Assembly (NCBI GenBank): GCA_902464035.1
Contig: CABQHT010000015.1
Coordinates: 1 to 39,615 of the forward strand
DNA length: 39,615 nucleotides
Source of the DNA: an uncultured Collinsella sp.
Lineage (GTDB): Bacteria > Actinomycetota > Coriobacteriia > Coriobacteriales > Coriobacteriaceae
Reading direction: 5' to 3'
Shown: in pieces, positions 24,130-32,327 of the stretch
Layout of the letters: each line of letters starts with the position of its first letter
How positions within the stretch are numbered: position 1 is the stretch's first letter
Position numbers and translations under genes: made by a program
The notes under the pieces: model-generated
Seen by the model: only the letters and a program-made list of their open reading frames with translations
Told to the model about the DNA's origin: nothing
Databases searched by the model: none

Positions 24130-24711
24130 TTAAGCGCGCGCCTTTTTGACGATTTTAAAGTCCGAAGCCATGCTTACCACGACGTCGGCGGCGCCGGAAG
24201 AAAACCGCCTGCCCGCATCGAGCTCGCGCGTGACCGTCGAAAGCCGCACACCCTCGATGCCACCGAGCATGCGACCCAGCACCGGCTGCACCGGTGTGAG
24301 CATGCGCACGGTATGATCATCCGAATCGCCGCGAAACAGCGGCGCGTGCATGTTGCCGATTTCCCAGCAGGCATACGCCAGGGCAATAGAGTCCATACGA
24401 TCGACTTCGATCAGATAGACCTCCGCGCTGCGCAGGCGTACAACAACCGCCACGGGCACGATGCCCGACCGGTCCGTCGCGAGCACATCGCCATCGGCCA
24501 AGCGCTCGCCTGCTACAGAAGCATCCCGTCGAATCTCAACCGCACGCCCCAGCTCCGTCACCCCCACAAACGAGGGAGCGTCCGCCTGGTCCCAATCGAG
24601 CAACAACTCATCGGTCTCAAACACGCCGCCCAGCTCCCGGCGAAGCAAGAGCTCGTAGGACGGATCGTTGAGATTTCCCAAGACCACGGTTGAAACCAGA
24701 CGATCGGGCAT
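24130..24711 (-). CDS. UreE-like nickel metallochaperone domain protein
   Basis: A 193-residue protein. LGRAVEIRRDASVAGERLAD and GDVLATDRSGIVPVAVV (about residues 54-90) resemble the peptide-binding N-domain of UreE. DSIALAYACWEIGNMHAPLF (about 107-126) matches the C-domain motif GNRHxPL, in which the conserved His (here His122) binds nickel at the UreE dimer interface. No His-rich tail is present. UreE normally delivers Ni2+ to urease, but no urease gene lies in the window. It starts three bases after the slyD stop, so the two are co-translated. The family call rests on motif similarity by eye. Nickel delivery to another enzyme, such as a hydrogenase, is inference. Confidence 0.65.
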   Translation of the reverse strand: MPDRLVSTVVLGNLNDPSYELLLRRELGGVFETDELLLDWDQADAPSFVGVTELGRAVEIRRDASVAGERLADGDVLATDRSGIVPVAVVVRLRSAEVYLIEVDRMDSIALAYACWEIGNMHAPLFRGDSDDHTVRMLTPVQPVLGRMLGGIEGVRLSTVTRELDAGRRFSSGAADVVVSMASDFKIVKKARA

Positions 24712-24714
24712 GTT

Positions 24715-25143
24715 CTAGCCCTCGACCTCGACGAGCTCGATATCAAAGTTGAGATCCTTGCCGGCGAGCTCGTGGTTGGCGTCGAGCGTCACGGCCTCGG
24801 GCGTCACGTCGATGACCACGGCGGGGACGGGCATGCCGCTCGGCGTGGACAGGAAGAGCTTCATGCCCTTCTCGATCTGCTCGATATTGGGAACCTGCTC
24901 GGCCGGGAAGGTCAGGACCATCTCGGGGTTGTGCTCGCCGTAGGCGTCGGCAGCCGGGATGTGCACGGTCTTCTTCTCGCCGACCTGCATATCGACCACG
25001 GCGGCGTCAAAGCCCTTGATCATCTGGCCGGCGCCACAGGTGAACTCCAGCGGCTCGCCGCGATCGTAGGAGCTATCGAACTGCGTGCCGTCATCGAGCG
25101 TGCCGCGATAATGGGTCTTGACCTTCTTGCCCTGGTTGGACAT
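24715..25143 (-). CDS. slyD: FKBP-type peptidyl-prolyl isomerase, SlyD-like
   Basis: A 142-residue folding helper. The FKBP half-domains (VKTHYRGTLDDGTQFDSSYD and EFTCGAGQMIKGFDAAVVDM, residues about 8-55) flank the insert-in-flap domain (AADAYGEHNPEMVLTFPAEQ), which marks the SlyD group and acts as a chaperone. It closes with LDANHELAGKDLNFDIELVE. E. coli SlyD has a His/Cys-rich tail that binds nickel and helps hydrogenase maturation; that tail is missing here. ATG 25143 has GGAGGT six bases upstream; the frame extends to 25173 without support. It is the first gene of a two-gene unit with the UreE-like protein. Confidence 0.92.
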   Translation of the reverse strand: MSNQGKKVKTHYRGTLDDGTQFDSSYDRGEPLEFTCGAGQMIKGFDAAVVDMQVGEKKTVHIPAADAYGEHNPEMVLTFPAEQVPNIEQIEKGMKLFLSTPSGMPVPAVVIDVTPEAVTLDANHELAGKDLNFDIELVEVEG

Positions 25144-25263
25144 GGAAACCTCCGTGATAGGGGCGGCGTACAATACGAGCCGCCGTGAACATATGGCGCT
25201 AACTATACCCTAGTCATACAATTTGAAGACAGTTTGCAAAGAAACGCTGCAACCGGAGGAACT

Positions 25264-26277
25264 ATGGCATATCCCGTATTTGACCTACACTGCGACACCG
25301 CCGACCGCATTGGCTGGGCCACGCTCGATCTCGACTTGCGCTTCACCGCCGGCACCGACGGCTATTTCCCCGGCGACGAGACGCATCCGCAGGATTTTGA
25401 CCTTATCGAGGGCAACGCCTGCGCCATCTCGCTCGCAAAGATCGGCAAGACCCCGTGGGCGCAGTGCTTTGCCACGTTTGTCCCCGACGAGATTCCCGCC
25501 GCCCACGCTGCGCGCTTCCAGGCGCAGATCATGGCGCATATGAGCGGTCAGGCCATGCTCAACCACGACCGCATGGTCAACGTGCGGAGCGCGGCAGACA
25601 TTCGTCCTGCGCTCAAGGACGGCAAGGTCGCCTGCATCCACACCATCGAAAACGCCACCTTCTTTGCCGAGGACCCCGCGCTCATCGAGGTACTTAAAAG
25701 CTTGGGCGTGCTCATGTCGTCGCTCAGCTGGAACGCGCAGGGTCCGCTGGCGAGCGGACACGACACGCACGCCGGGCTCACCGCCGCCGGCATCGAGGCG
25801 CTCACGCAGATGGAGCATGCCGGCATGGTGCTCGATGTTTCCCATCTGAACGACGAGTGCTTTGACGAGGTTGCCGCCCGCGCCACGCGCCCCTTTGTCG
25901 CCAGCCATTCCAACTCCCGCGCGGTCTGCGGCGTCAAGCGCAACCTCACCGATGACCAGTTCCGCACCATTCGCGACATGGGCGGCATCGTCGGCCTCAA
26001 CTACTGCAGCGAGTTCCTCTCCAACGACGCAACCGATGAGACCTCCGCAGATGTCACCTTCGATCAGCTGGCGGCACATATCGAGCACTGGCTCGAGCTG
26101 GGCGGCGAGGACGCCATCGCCCTTGGCGGTGACTGGGACGGAGCCGCGGTGCCCGACTTCCTCTCCGACGCCAGCAAGATGCCCGAGTTCCAAAACATGC
26201 TCTCCAAGCACTTTGGCAAGACCGTGATGCAAAAGCTCTGCAGCGACAACGCGCTTGCCTTCTTTGAGCGTTATTAA
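25264..26277 (+). CDS. Membrane dipeptidase (peptidase family M19)
   Basis: A 337-residue zinc dipeptidase of the renal-dipeptidase family, which hydrolyses dipeptides, sometimes with a D-residue. The binuclear metal site is visible: FDLHCDT (residues about 6-12, His and Asp), the bridging Glu in CIHTIENATF (about 124-133), VLDVSHLND (about 193-201) and ASHSNSRAVCGVKRNLTD (about 217-234). GGDWDGA near residue 285 supplies the last acid. There is no signal peptide, so it acts in the cytoplasm. GGAGG is five bases before ATG 25264. It is divergent from slyD; about 120 bases separate them. Confidence 0.92.
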   Translation: MAYPVFDLHCDTADRIGWATLDLDLRFTAGTDGYFPGDETHPQDFDLIEGNACAISLAKIGKTPWAQCFATFVPDEIPAAHAARFQAQIMAHMSGQAMLNHDRMVNVRSAADIRPALKDGKVACIHTIENATFFAEDPALIEVLKSLGVLMSSLSWNAQGPLASGHDTHAGLTAAGIEALTQMEHAGMVLDVSHLNDECFDEVAARATRPFVASHSNSRAVCGVKRNLTDDQFRTIRDMGGIVGLNYCSEFLSNDATDETSADVTFDQLAAHIEHWLELGGEDAIALGGDWDGAAVPDFLSDASKMPEFQNMLSKHFGKTVMQKLCSDNALAFFERY

Positions 26278-26293
26278 TTTCACATCCCTTGAG

Positions 26294-26329
26294 CGGGCCG
26301 GCATGCCGAACGGTCGACATGCCGGCCCG
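26294..26329. terminator. GC-rich inverted repeat after the dipeptidase gene
   Basis: A 12-bp perfect stem (CGGGCCGGCATG / CATGCCGGCCCG, 12-base loop) 16 bases past the stop codon. No T-run follows, so it is a weak terminator or an RNA-stability hairpin. Confidence 0.5.
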
Positions 26330-26351
26330 TCCCCAATCCAAAGGACCGCTT

Positions 26352-27128
26352 TTGACGCAGCAGTTTACGATTTCCGCATCCCGACCGGATGGGACGCCCA
26401 TCCCCGTCGTCGTTACCAAAAAGTGCGTCAAGAACTTCAACCTACGCGTCACTTCGAGCGGTGAGGTCCACGCCAGCGCACCGCTTGGCGCCAGCCGCGA
26501 GCGTATCGAATCCTTTGTGACACGCAACAGCGCATGGATCATCAGTCGACTCGCGCAGCGCGAACAACGCCAAGCCGCCGCGCATGAACCGCTGAGCCCT
26601 GCGTCCATCATTCCCCTTTGGGGTGAGCCCGTCACCGTTCAGGACGCCCTCGACCACAACTTCGCATCGCCCGCACCGCGACCCAAACAGGCCACCTTCG
26701 CAAGTTTTATGGGTACCGATGAATCGGACGAAGGCCCACAGGCCAAGCGGCACGCAATCCTCGACGGCCTAACGTCCGATGAGCTCCAAGCCCACATCGA
26801 CCAGCTCTATGCGTCCGAGGTCACATCGGCGCTGCGCGACATCGTGCACGCGTACGAAGTCGCAATGGGCGTCACCGTGGCCCGCATCTCCGTGCGCAGC
26901 ATGAAAACGCGCTGGGGATCATGCACGCCCAAATCCGGCGCCATTCGCATCGCGCGCGAGCTCGCCGCCTACCCCGTCGAATGCCTCGACATGGTTGTCG
27001 CCCACGAGTTCGTCCACTTGCTCGAGCCGAGCCACAATCAGCGTTTTCACGCCCTGCTCGACACGTACTGTCCCAACAATAGAGCTCTGTCGCAGCGGCT
27101 CAAGCAGCCACCCATAGAGACGTATTAG
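26352..27128 (+). CDS. YgjP/DUF45-type metal-dependent hydrolase
   Basis: A 258-residue zinc-protease-like protein of the DUF45 (YgjP, SprT-like) family. The metal site HEFVHLLEPSHNQRF (about residues 222-236) is the family's HExxH...H motif. It is preceded by RISVRSMKTRWGSCTPKSGA, the conserved SxxxRWGSC block. Neighbouring family members lie near DNA-repair or restriction genes in other genomes, but their substrate is uncertain. The start is probably TTG 26352 with AAAGGA six to seven bases upstream; ATG 26319 would put that site inside the coding region. It converges with folB, six bases apart. Confidence 0.85.
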   Translation: MTQQFTISASRPDGTPIPVVVTKKCVKNFNLRVTSSGEVHASAPLGASRERIESFVTRNSAWIISRLAQREQRQAAAHEPLSPASIIPLWGEPVTVQDALDHNFASPAPRPKQATFASFMGTDESDEGPQAKRHAILDGLTSDELQAHIDQLYASEVTSALRDIVHAYEVAMGVTVARISVRSMKTRWGSCTPKSGAIRIARELAAYPVECLDMVVAHEFVHLLEPSHNQRFHALLDTYCPNNRALSQRLKQPPIETY

Positions 27129-27134
27129 AACCGG

Positions 27135-27620
27135 TTACCGCACGCGCTCGATCTCGACACCGCAGCTTGCCAGGGGCAGGCCAACAGGAGCCCACGGCTT
27201 ATCGAGCTTTATGCGCACACCAAGCAGCAGGGGGTAACGACGCAGCAGCATCTGGGCCACACCCTCGGCTGCCGCCTCGATGAGTTTAAACGTATGCTCG
27301 CGCAGATAGCCATCAACATCGTGGCACACCGAGCCGTAGTCAATCGAGGCATCCAGGTTATCGTGCTCCCCCGCCGCGCGCAGGTCGGCATAGAGCACCA
27401 GAGAAACGATGAACTTCTGACCCAGCGCGTTCTCCTCGGGATACACGCCATGGTTGGCAAAAACCTCAAGGCCGTCAATGACAATACGATCGGCATGGCG
27501 CAAATCGTCATAGCTCACATGGGGCACCGCCGTTGCGGTGGATATTTCGCCCCTTCCACGGCGGGCGAGCTCGGCGCCTTCAGTCTTGGTTGCATTCTCG
27601 GGCAGTTTCTTGTTACTCAT
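27135..27620 (-). CDS. folB: Dihydroneopterin aldolase with N-terminal extension
   Basis: A 161-residue enzyme of folate synthesis that cleaves dihydroneopterin to 6-hydroxymethyl-dihydropterin and glycolaldehyde. DRIVIDGLEVFANHGVYPEE (about residues 44-63) carries the pterin-anchoring Glu. DYGSVCHDV (about 94-102) and TFKLIEAAAEGVAQMLL follow, and the catalytic Lys lies in RIKLDKPWAPV (about 136-146). Usual FolB is about 120 residues; the first 42 here (KKLPENATKTEGAELARRGR onward) are extra and polar. AAGGAGA is about nine bases before ATG 27620. It is third in the folE-HD-folB unit, 43 bases after the HD gene. Confidence 0.93.
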   Translation of the reverse strand: MSNKKLPENATKTEGAELARRGRGEISTATAVPHVSYDDLRHADRIVIDGLEVFANHGVYPEENALGQKFIVSLVLYADLRAAGEHDNLDASIDYGSVCHDVDGYLREHTFKLIEAAAEGVAQMLLRRYPLLLGVRIKLDKPWAPVGLPLASCGVEIERVR

Positions 27621-27663
27621 CGCGATCGTCTCCTTCGTTTAGAACCCCGACCGCGCAAACTAA

Positions 27664-28245
27664 CTACACGCGAATCGACAGGTTCTTTTTATCATCGCTC
27701 CAGTTGCAAGCATTGCGCGCGGGGCATGCAAAGCAGGCGCGCGACGCTTTGTCGGCCGCATAGAGCAGACGCTCAAGCGGTTGGCTGTTCACGCGCAGCT
27801 TTCGATGGCCCAGAATGGCCGTCTTAATGGCTGCGGCATCGGCCGGCTCAAACGCCACGTCATCGGGCATGCCGCCGAGAATCGCATCAGCGACGCGTTC
27901 GCTTGCAACATCATGGGATATACCCGATTCATACTGTTCATCTTTGCCGATATCGTGAAGAAGTGCCGTGGCGTAGATGACCTCGCGGTCAAATTCGAGC
28001 TGCTCCTCGAGATTCTTGATCCACATAATGCGAGCGACATCGAGCAGATGGTCAATACCGTGGCGGCAGAAGATGCGCCCCGATTCCAACTGTACGATGT
28101 TGCCCAGGTGCCGCCGGAACAGCCCGTTGGCACAAATGTAATCAATGCGAGGCATGGCACCAAAGGGGGCCAGGCCCGAAGCCATAAAGCCGCGACGCGA
28201 CGTCCCCTCATCGGTCTTCGATGTAAAGTCGTTGACGACTCTCAT
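27664..28245 (-). CDS. HD-domain hydrolase in the folate unit
   Basis: A 193-residue metal-dependent phosphohydrolase. The HD superfamily ligands are present: RHGIDHLLDVARI (His about 62), ALLHDIGKDEQYESG (His-Asp about 94-95) and a later Asp in YAADKASRACFACPA (about 165). The C-terminus holds three cysteines in CFACPARNACNW. The start is two bases after the folE stop and folB follows, so all three are one unit. The pathway needs an enzyme that removes phosphates from dihydroneopterin triphosphate (FolE product) before FolB can act; this protein is a good candidate by position. That role is inference. A nucleotide phosphohydrolase with another substrate is the alternative. Confidence 0.82.
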   Translation of the reverse strand: MRVVNDFTSKTDEGTSRRGFMASGLAPFGAMPRIDYICANGLFRRHLGNIVQLESGRIFCRHGIDHLLDVARIMWIKNLEEQLEFDREVIYATALLHDIGKDEQYESGISHDVASERVADAILGGMPDDVAFEPADAAAIKTAILGHRKLRVNSQPLERLLYAADKASRACFACPARNACNWSDDKKNLSIRV

Positions 28246-28247
28246 GG

Positions 28248-28805
28248 TTAGCGGCCCAGCATCCTAAAGAAACGCTCCTCGAGCGCGGGATCGGTCTCAA
28301 AGACGCCGCGGCGAGCAAGCGTCACGGTCTTGGTGCCGGGCTTTTGCACGCCACGCATCGTCATGCACATATGCTCGGCCTCCATCAACACAATCGCTCC
28401 CTGGGGAGCGAGATAATCCATGAGGGCATCGGCAACCTGTGTGCACAGTTGCTCCTGCAGCTGAAGACGGCGGGCATAAACCTCAACCGTGCGGGCGAGC
28501 TTGGAAAGCCCAGCCACCCGACCGTTAGGGATATAACCAATGGCGGCCTTGCCATAAAACGGCAGCAGATGATGTTCGCACAGCGAGTAGAACGTAATGT
28601 CGCGCTCGATAACCAAATCGTTCGAAGCGACGGCAAAGGTTTTGGACAGGTGCTCCTCGGCACTCTGGTCCATGCCGCCGGCGATCTCACCATACATACG
28701 GGCAACGCGCGCCGGGGTCTCCAGCAGGCCCTCACGAGTTGGGTCCTCGCCTATGCCCTCAAGCAACAGCTTAATGGCGGCCTCGACTTTTTCCTGATCG
28801 ACCAT
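28248..28805 (-). CDS. folE: GTP cyclohydrolase I
   Basis: A 185-residue enzyme that opens and rearranges GTP to dihydroneopterin triphosphate, the first step of folate synthesis. The zinc and catalytic motifs are FYSLCEHHLLPFYGKAAIGY (about residues 72-91, Cys and two His), GLSKLARTVEVYARRLQLQE (about 98-117) and the second zinc Cys region in EAEHMCMTMRGVQKPG (about 142-157). GEDPTREGLLETPARVARM opens the protein as in all type IA enzymes. Length is typical. GAGG lies seven bases before ATG 28805. First gene of the folE-HD-folB unit. Confidence 0.97.
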   Translation of the reverse strand: MVDQEKVEAAIKLLLEGIGEDPTREGLLETPARVARMYGEIAGGMDQSAEEHLSKTFAVASNDLVIERDITFYSLCEHHLLPFYGKAAIGYIPNGRVAGLSKLARTVEVYARRLQLQEQLCTQVADALMDYLAPQGAIVLMEAEHMCMTMRGVQKPGTKTVTLARRGVFETDPALEERFFRMLGR

Positions 28806-28871
28806 CTGGGCCTCACTTTTCCGATTTCACGTTCGCGCTATGGTACCACGCCCTCCGGCATCGACCACAAG

Positions 28872-29453
28872 CTACATAGTATGGGTCGAATAGACCGGAT
28901 CATCACGCCAAAGTTCAACCGCATCACAAAGCGCAACGCCCTCGCGCTCAGCACGGGCGCGCGTGGCGTTCATATCGATCACGCGCTGGTTACTCGAGCC
29001 CCTAAAGCGCAGCGTGATATCGTACAGATCTTGAACAAACGGGCCGTCCACCAACATATCAAGACAGGTAAGGATACGGTCCGTGACCTCAGTATGGTGG
29101 CGACCGCCCGGCATAAGCTCCTCGAGCACATCGCCGGTGAAGCACCAAATAGTCTTCCCCGACTCCACGGGATAAGCCTCACGCACGCGCTCAACAAAGT
29201 CAACGAGACCGGCCTGATTCTCGGGCTCCATAGGCTCGCCGCCCAGAATCGTCAGGCCGTCAATAAAGGGATGATCGAGGCTCTCGATAATCTTGTCCTC
29301 GACGGCACGATCAAAGGGCTCGCCCGCAGCAAAATCCCACGCGACAGAGTTAAAGCAGTTCTTGCACCCACGACGGCACCCGCTCACAAACAGAGAAGTA
29401 CGAACGCCTTCCCCATCAGCAATGTCGAAATACTTAATGTTCGCGTAGTTCAT
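28872..29453 (-). CDS. nrdG: Anaerobic ribonucleotide reductase activating protein
   Basis: A 193-residue radical-SAM activase that installs the glycyl radical on NrdD. CRRGCKNC (residues about 26-33, CxxxCxxC) binds the [4Fe-4S] cluster. The SAM-binding GGE motif is in TILGGEPMEPENQ (about 67-79). MNYANIKYFDIADGEGVRTS is a typical NrdG beginning. I chose ATG 29453, about nine bases after GGGAG; the frame extends to 29609 through non-coding repeat sequence. Unlike most genomes, nrdG is separated from nrdD by about 430 bases packed with palindromes, though both are on the same strand. Confidence 0.94.
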   Translation of the reverse strand: MNYANIKYFDIADGEGVRTSLFVSGCRRGCKNCFNSVAWDFAAGEPFDRAVEDKIIESLDHPFIDGLTILGGEPMEPENQAGLVDFVERVREAYPVESGKTIWCFTGDVLEELMPGGRHHTEVTDRILTCLDMLVDGPFVQDLYDITLRFRGSSNQRVIDMNATRARAEREGVALCDAVELWRDDPVYSTHTM

Positions 29454-29468
29454 AGGTAACTCTCCCGG

Positions 29469-29552
29469 GAGGCCGGGGCATATCATCCCGTCCTCAAACA
29501 TTCTCGGCCTTCGGCCTGCGAAACTGCGGGCGGGACGATATGTCCCGGCCTC
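29469..29552. repeat. Palindromic element in the nrdG leader
   Basis: Arms 29469-29493 and 29528-29552 pair at 22 of 25 positions (core GAGGCCGGGGCATATC). The loop contains a smaller hairpin GGCC-TTC-GGCC. On the minus strand it ends a few bases before the nrdG ribosome site (GGGAG), so an RNA stem here could affect nrdG translation or stability. Confidence 0.65.
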
Positions 29553-29566
29553 ATGCAAAGGGTAAC

Positions 29567-29713
29567 TCAATGAACGAAGCGAACATCGAGCATAGGGTTC
29601 GAGGTCCAATAAAAACTGGGTTGCGGCTCAACCGCTATCGCAAGTAAATCGCAGCTGCAGCTCGAATTATTTCCGCTAAGAACTTCGAGGAGTGAGCAGA
29701 CCGCATACTGCAT
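29567..29713 (-). CDS. Possible 48-residue ORF between nrdD and nrdG
   Basis: ATG 29713 opens 48 codons, with a protein-like composition (MQYAVCSLLEVLSGNN, then SSCSCDLLAIAVEPQPSFYW and NPMLDVRFVH). It has no good ribosome site and lies between two palindromic elements. It may be a leftover of an inserted element rather than a gene; I recognise no family. Confidence 0.25.
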   Translation of the reverse strand: MQYAVCSLLEVLSGNNSSCSCDLLAIAVEPQPSFYWTSNPMLDVRFVH

Positions 29714-29730
29714 CTCAGCTACATCAACTT

Positions 29731-29868
29731 GGCCGCCCCGTAGCGAGGCCCCGGACCTTTGCTCGATATGAGTTCCGCACGAACAGGAGGCGCCAGTGGC
29801 GCCTCCGTCGTGAGCCAGGACTGTCCGAAATAGCGAGTAAAGGTCCGGGGCCTCGCTACGGGGCGGCC
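29731..29868. repeat. 138-bp large palindromic element
   Basis: Arms 29731-29765 and 29834-29868 are 35-base inverted copies with one mismatch (core CGTAGCGAGGCCCCGGACC). Inside, GGAGGCGCC (29786-29794) pairs with GGCGCCTCC (29798-29806) across a 3-base loop, flanked by a further CACGA/TCGTG pairing. It begins 11 bases beyond the nrdD stop codon. It is far larger than a terminator and has no T-run. Nature unknown: a MITE-like or REP-like element, or a structured RNA. Confidence 0.75.
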
Positions 29869-29879
29869 TGGGATGACTA

Positions 29880-32102
29880 TTAGAGATGCAGCACGCGGTC
29901 GCGGATCTCCTCGGTTCGGCCCTGGTTCCAGAACTGGGTACCGATGTAGCCGCACGTGCGACGGGCGACATTCATCTTCTCCTGGTCGCGGTTGCCGCAG
30001 CTGGGGCACTCCCACACCAGCTTGCCGTCATCCTCGACAATCTTGATCTCGCCATCGTAGCCGCACACCTGGCAGTAGTCGCTCTTGGTGTTGAGCTCGG
30101 CGTACATGATGTTGTCGTAGATGTACTGCATCACGCGGATGACAGCCTTGAGGTTGTCCTGCATGTTGGGAACCTCGACGTAGGAAATGGCGCCGCCCGG
30201 CGAAAGCTGCTGGAACATGCCCTCGAACTTGAGCTTGTCGAATGCGTCGATCTCCTCGGACACGTGGACGTGGTAGCTGTTGGTGATGTAGCCCTTGTCC
30301 GTCACGCCCGGGATGATGCCAAAACGACGCTGCAGGCACTTGGCGAACTTGTAGGTCGTCGACTCAAGCGGGGTACCGTACAGCGAGAAGTCAATATCGC
30401 TTTCGGCCTTCCACTCGGCGCACTTGTCGTTCATGCGCTGCATGACGGCCATGGCAAAGGGCGTGCCCTCCTTCTCGGTGTGGCTGTGGCCCGTCATGTA
30501 CTTGACGCACTCATACAGGCCGGCATACCCCAGGCTGATGGTGGAATAGCCGCCCACGAGCAGCTTGTCGATCGTCTCGCCCTTCTTCAGGCGGGCGAGG
30601 GCACCGTACTGCCAAAGAATCGGTGCGGCATCCGAAAGCGTACCCATCAGACGCTCATGACGGCACAGCAGGGCGCGGTGGCACAGCTCGAGGCGCTCGT
30701 CGAAGATTTTCCAGAACTTGTCCATGTCCTGATGCGAGCTCAGCGCGACATCGGGCAGGTTGATGGTCACAACGCCCTGGTTAAAGCGACCGTAGTACTT
30801 GGGCTTGTTTGGGTCATAGTTCAGCGCGTTGGCCACGTTGTTAAATCCGTTACCGGAGCGGTCGGGCGTCAGGAAGCTGCGACAACCCATGCAGGTATAG
30901 CAGTCGCCGTTGCCCGCGGTCTCGCCCTTCGACAGCTTGAGCTCGCGCATCTTCTTCTCAGAGATGTAGTCGGGCACCATGCGCTTGGCGGTGCACTTCG
31001 CAGCCAGCTGAGTCAGGTAGAAGTACGGGGAATCCTCGTAAACGTTATCGTCCTCGAGCACATAAATAAGCTTGGGGAACGCCGGAGTGATCCACACGCC
31101 GGCCTCGTTCTTAACGCCCTCATAGCGCTGACGGAGCGTCTCCTCCACGATCATGGCAAGGTCGTGCTTCTCCTGCGCTGAGCGAGCCTCGTTGAGATAC
31201 ATGAAGACCGTCACGAACGGCGCCTGGCCGTTGGTGGTCATAAGGGTCACGACCTGATACTGGATCGTCTGGACGCCGCGACGGATCTCGTCACGCAGGC
31301 GGTCCTCAACAACCTCGCGGACCTTTTCGGGAGATGCCGAAACACCGAGCTCCTCGAGCTCGCGGGCAACCTCGCCGCGAATCTTTTGACGGCTCACCTC
31401 AACAAAGGGGGCGAGATGGGTCAGCGAAATAGACTGGCCGCCGTACTGGGAGGAAGCAACCTGGGCGATAATCTGCGTCGCGATGTTGCAGGCGGTCGAG
31501 AAGCTGTGCGGCTTCTCGATCAGCGTGCCCGAGATAACGGTGCCGTTCTGGAGCATGTCCTCCAGGTTCACCAGATCGCAGTTGTGCATGTGCTGGGCAA
31601 AGTAATCCGAATCGTGGAAATGGATCAGGCCCTCATTATGGGCATCCACGATCTCCTGGGGCAGCAGCACGCGCTGAGTCAGGTCCTTGGAAATCTCGCC
31701 GGCCATATAGTCGCGCTGGACGGAATTGACGGTCGGGTTCTTGTTAGAGTTCTCCTGCTTGACCTCTTCGTTATTGCACTCGATCAGCGACAGAATCTTG
31801 TCATCGGTCGTGTTCTTCTGGCGCTTCAGGCTCTGAACATAGCGATAGATGATGTAGTGGCGGGCAACCTCGTAGCAGTCGAGACGCATAATCTCGTCCT
31901 CGACCAAATCCTGGATCTCCTCGACCGAAACGGTGTGGCCCGCGTTCTCGCATGCCTCGGCGACGTTTTGTGCCGCGTAAACCACCTGGCGGTCGGTTAG
32001 ACGAGAGCTCTCCTCGACCTCCAAGTTGGCGGCGCGAATCGCATTGACGATCTTATCGATGTCAAAGACAACCTCGGTGCCGCTGCGCTTGATGATCTTC
32101 AT
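29880..32102 (-). CDS. nrdD: Anaerobic (class III) ribonucleoside-triphosphate reductase
   Basis: A 740-residue glycyl-radical enzyme that reduces ribonucleotides to deoxyribonucleotides without oxygen. Residues about 1-90 are an ATP-cone (MKIIKRSGTEVVFDIDKIVN), the allosteric site. The catalytic barrel includes HDSDYFAQHMHNCDL and the active-site region YTCMGCRSFLTP. A zinc ribbon near the end uses CQVCGYDGE and CPSCGNRD. The glycyl-radical loop RRTCGYIG (Gly about 718) is followed by TQFWNQGRTEEIRDRVLHL. ATG 32102 is chosen from the AAGAGG-type site upstream and the ATP-cone start. NrdR boxes lie about 225-275 bases upstream, implying NrdR control. Presence implies anaerobic growth. Confidence 0.97.
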   Translation of the reverse strand: MKIIKRSGTEVVFDIDKIVNAIRAANLEVEESSRLTDRQVVYAAQNVAEACENAGHTVSVEEIQDLVEDEIMRLDCYEVARHYIIYRYVQSLKRQKNTTDDKILSLIECNNEEVKQENSNKNPTVNSVQRDYMAGEISKDLTQRVLLPQEIVDAHNEGLIHFHDSDYFAQHMHNCDLVNLEDMLQNGTVISGTLIEKPHSFSTACNIATQIIAQVASSQYGGQSISLTHLAPFVEVSRQKIRGEVARELEELGVSASPEKVREVVEDRLRDEIRRGVQTIQYQVVTLMTTNGQAPFVTVFMYLNEARSAQEKHDLAMIVEETLRQRYEGVKNEAGVWITPAFPKLIYVLEDDNVYEDSPYFYLTQLAAKCTAKRMVPDYISEKKMRELKLSKGETAGNGDCYTCMGCRSFLTPDRSGNGFNNVANALNYDPNKPKYYGRFNQGVVTINLPDVALSSHQDMDKFWKIFDERLELCHRALLCRHERLMGTLSDAAPILWQYGALARLKKGETIDKLLVGGYSTISLGYAGLYECVKYMTGHSHTEKEGTPFAMAVMQRMNDKCAEWKAESDIDFSLYGTPLESTTYKFAKCLQRRFGIIPGVTDKGYITNSYHVHVSEEIDAFDKLKFEGMFQQLSPGGAISYVEVPNMQDNLKAVIRVMQYIYDNIMYAELNTKSDYCQVCGYDGEIKIVEDDGKLVWECPSCGNRDQEKMNVARRTCGYIGTQFWNQGRTEEIRDRVLHL

Positions 32103-32327
32103 CCTCTTGCCTCTTTCGCATCGTAGCCTCATTGCGCTTCAGAGCCAAACGATGCCCGGCAGGGCTTGCCCCTGTCTTGCGGCGCCGTCGCGCAATCTGT
32201 GTTCTCGATAAACCATAAGCCTCCATGCGGACATTCCCAGGAGCCGATCAAGCGGCTCAAGGATACGTTCAAAAGAGGCAGTTAAGGTCTTCGTTCTCTG
32301 TCCGCCATCTATCATACGACAAAGAGG

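Noticed and set aside
29886..31181. A 431-codon plus-strand frame opposite nrdD
   Set aside because: Antisense shadow of the glycyl-radical reductase.
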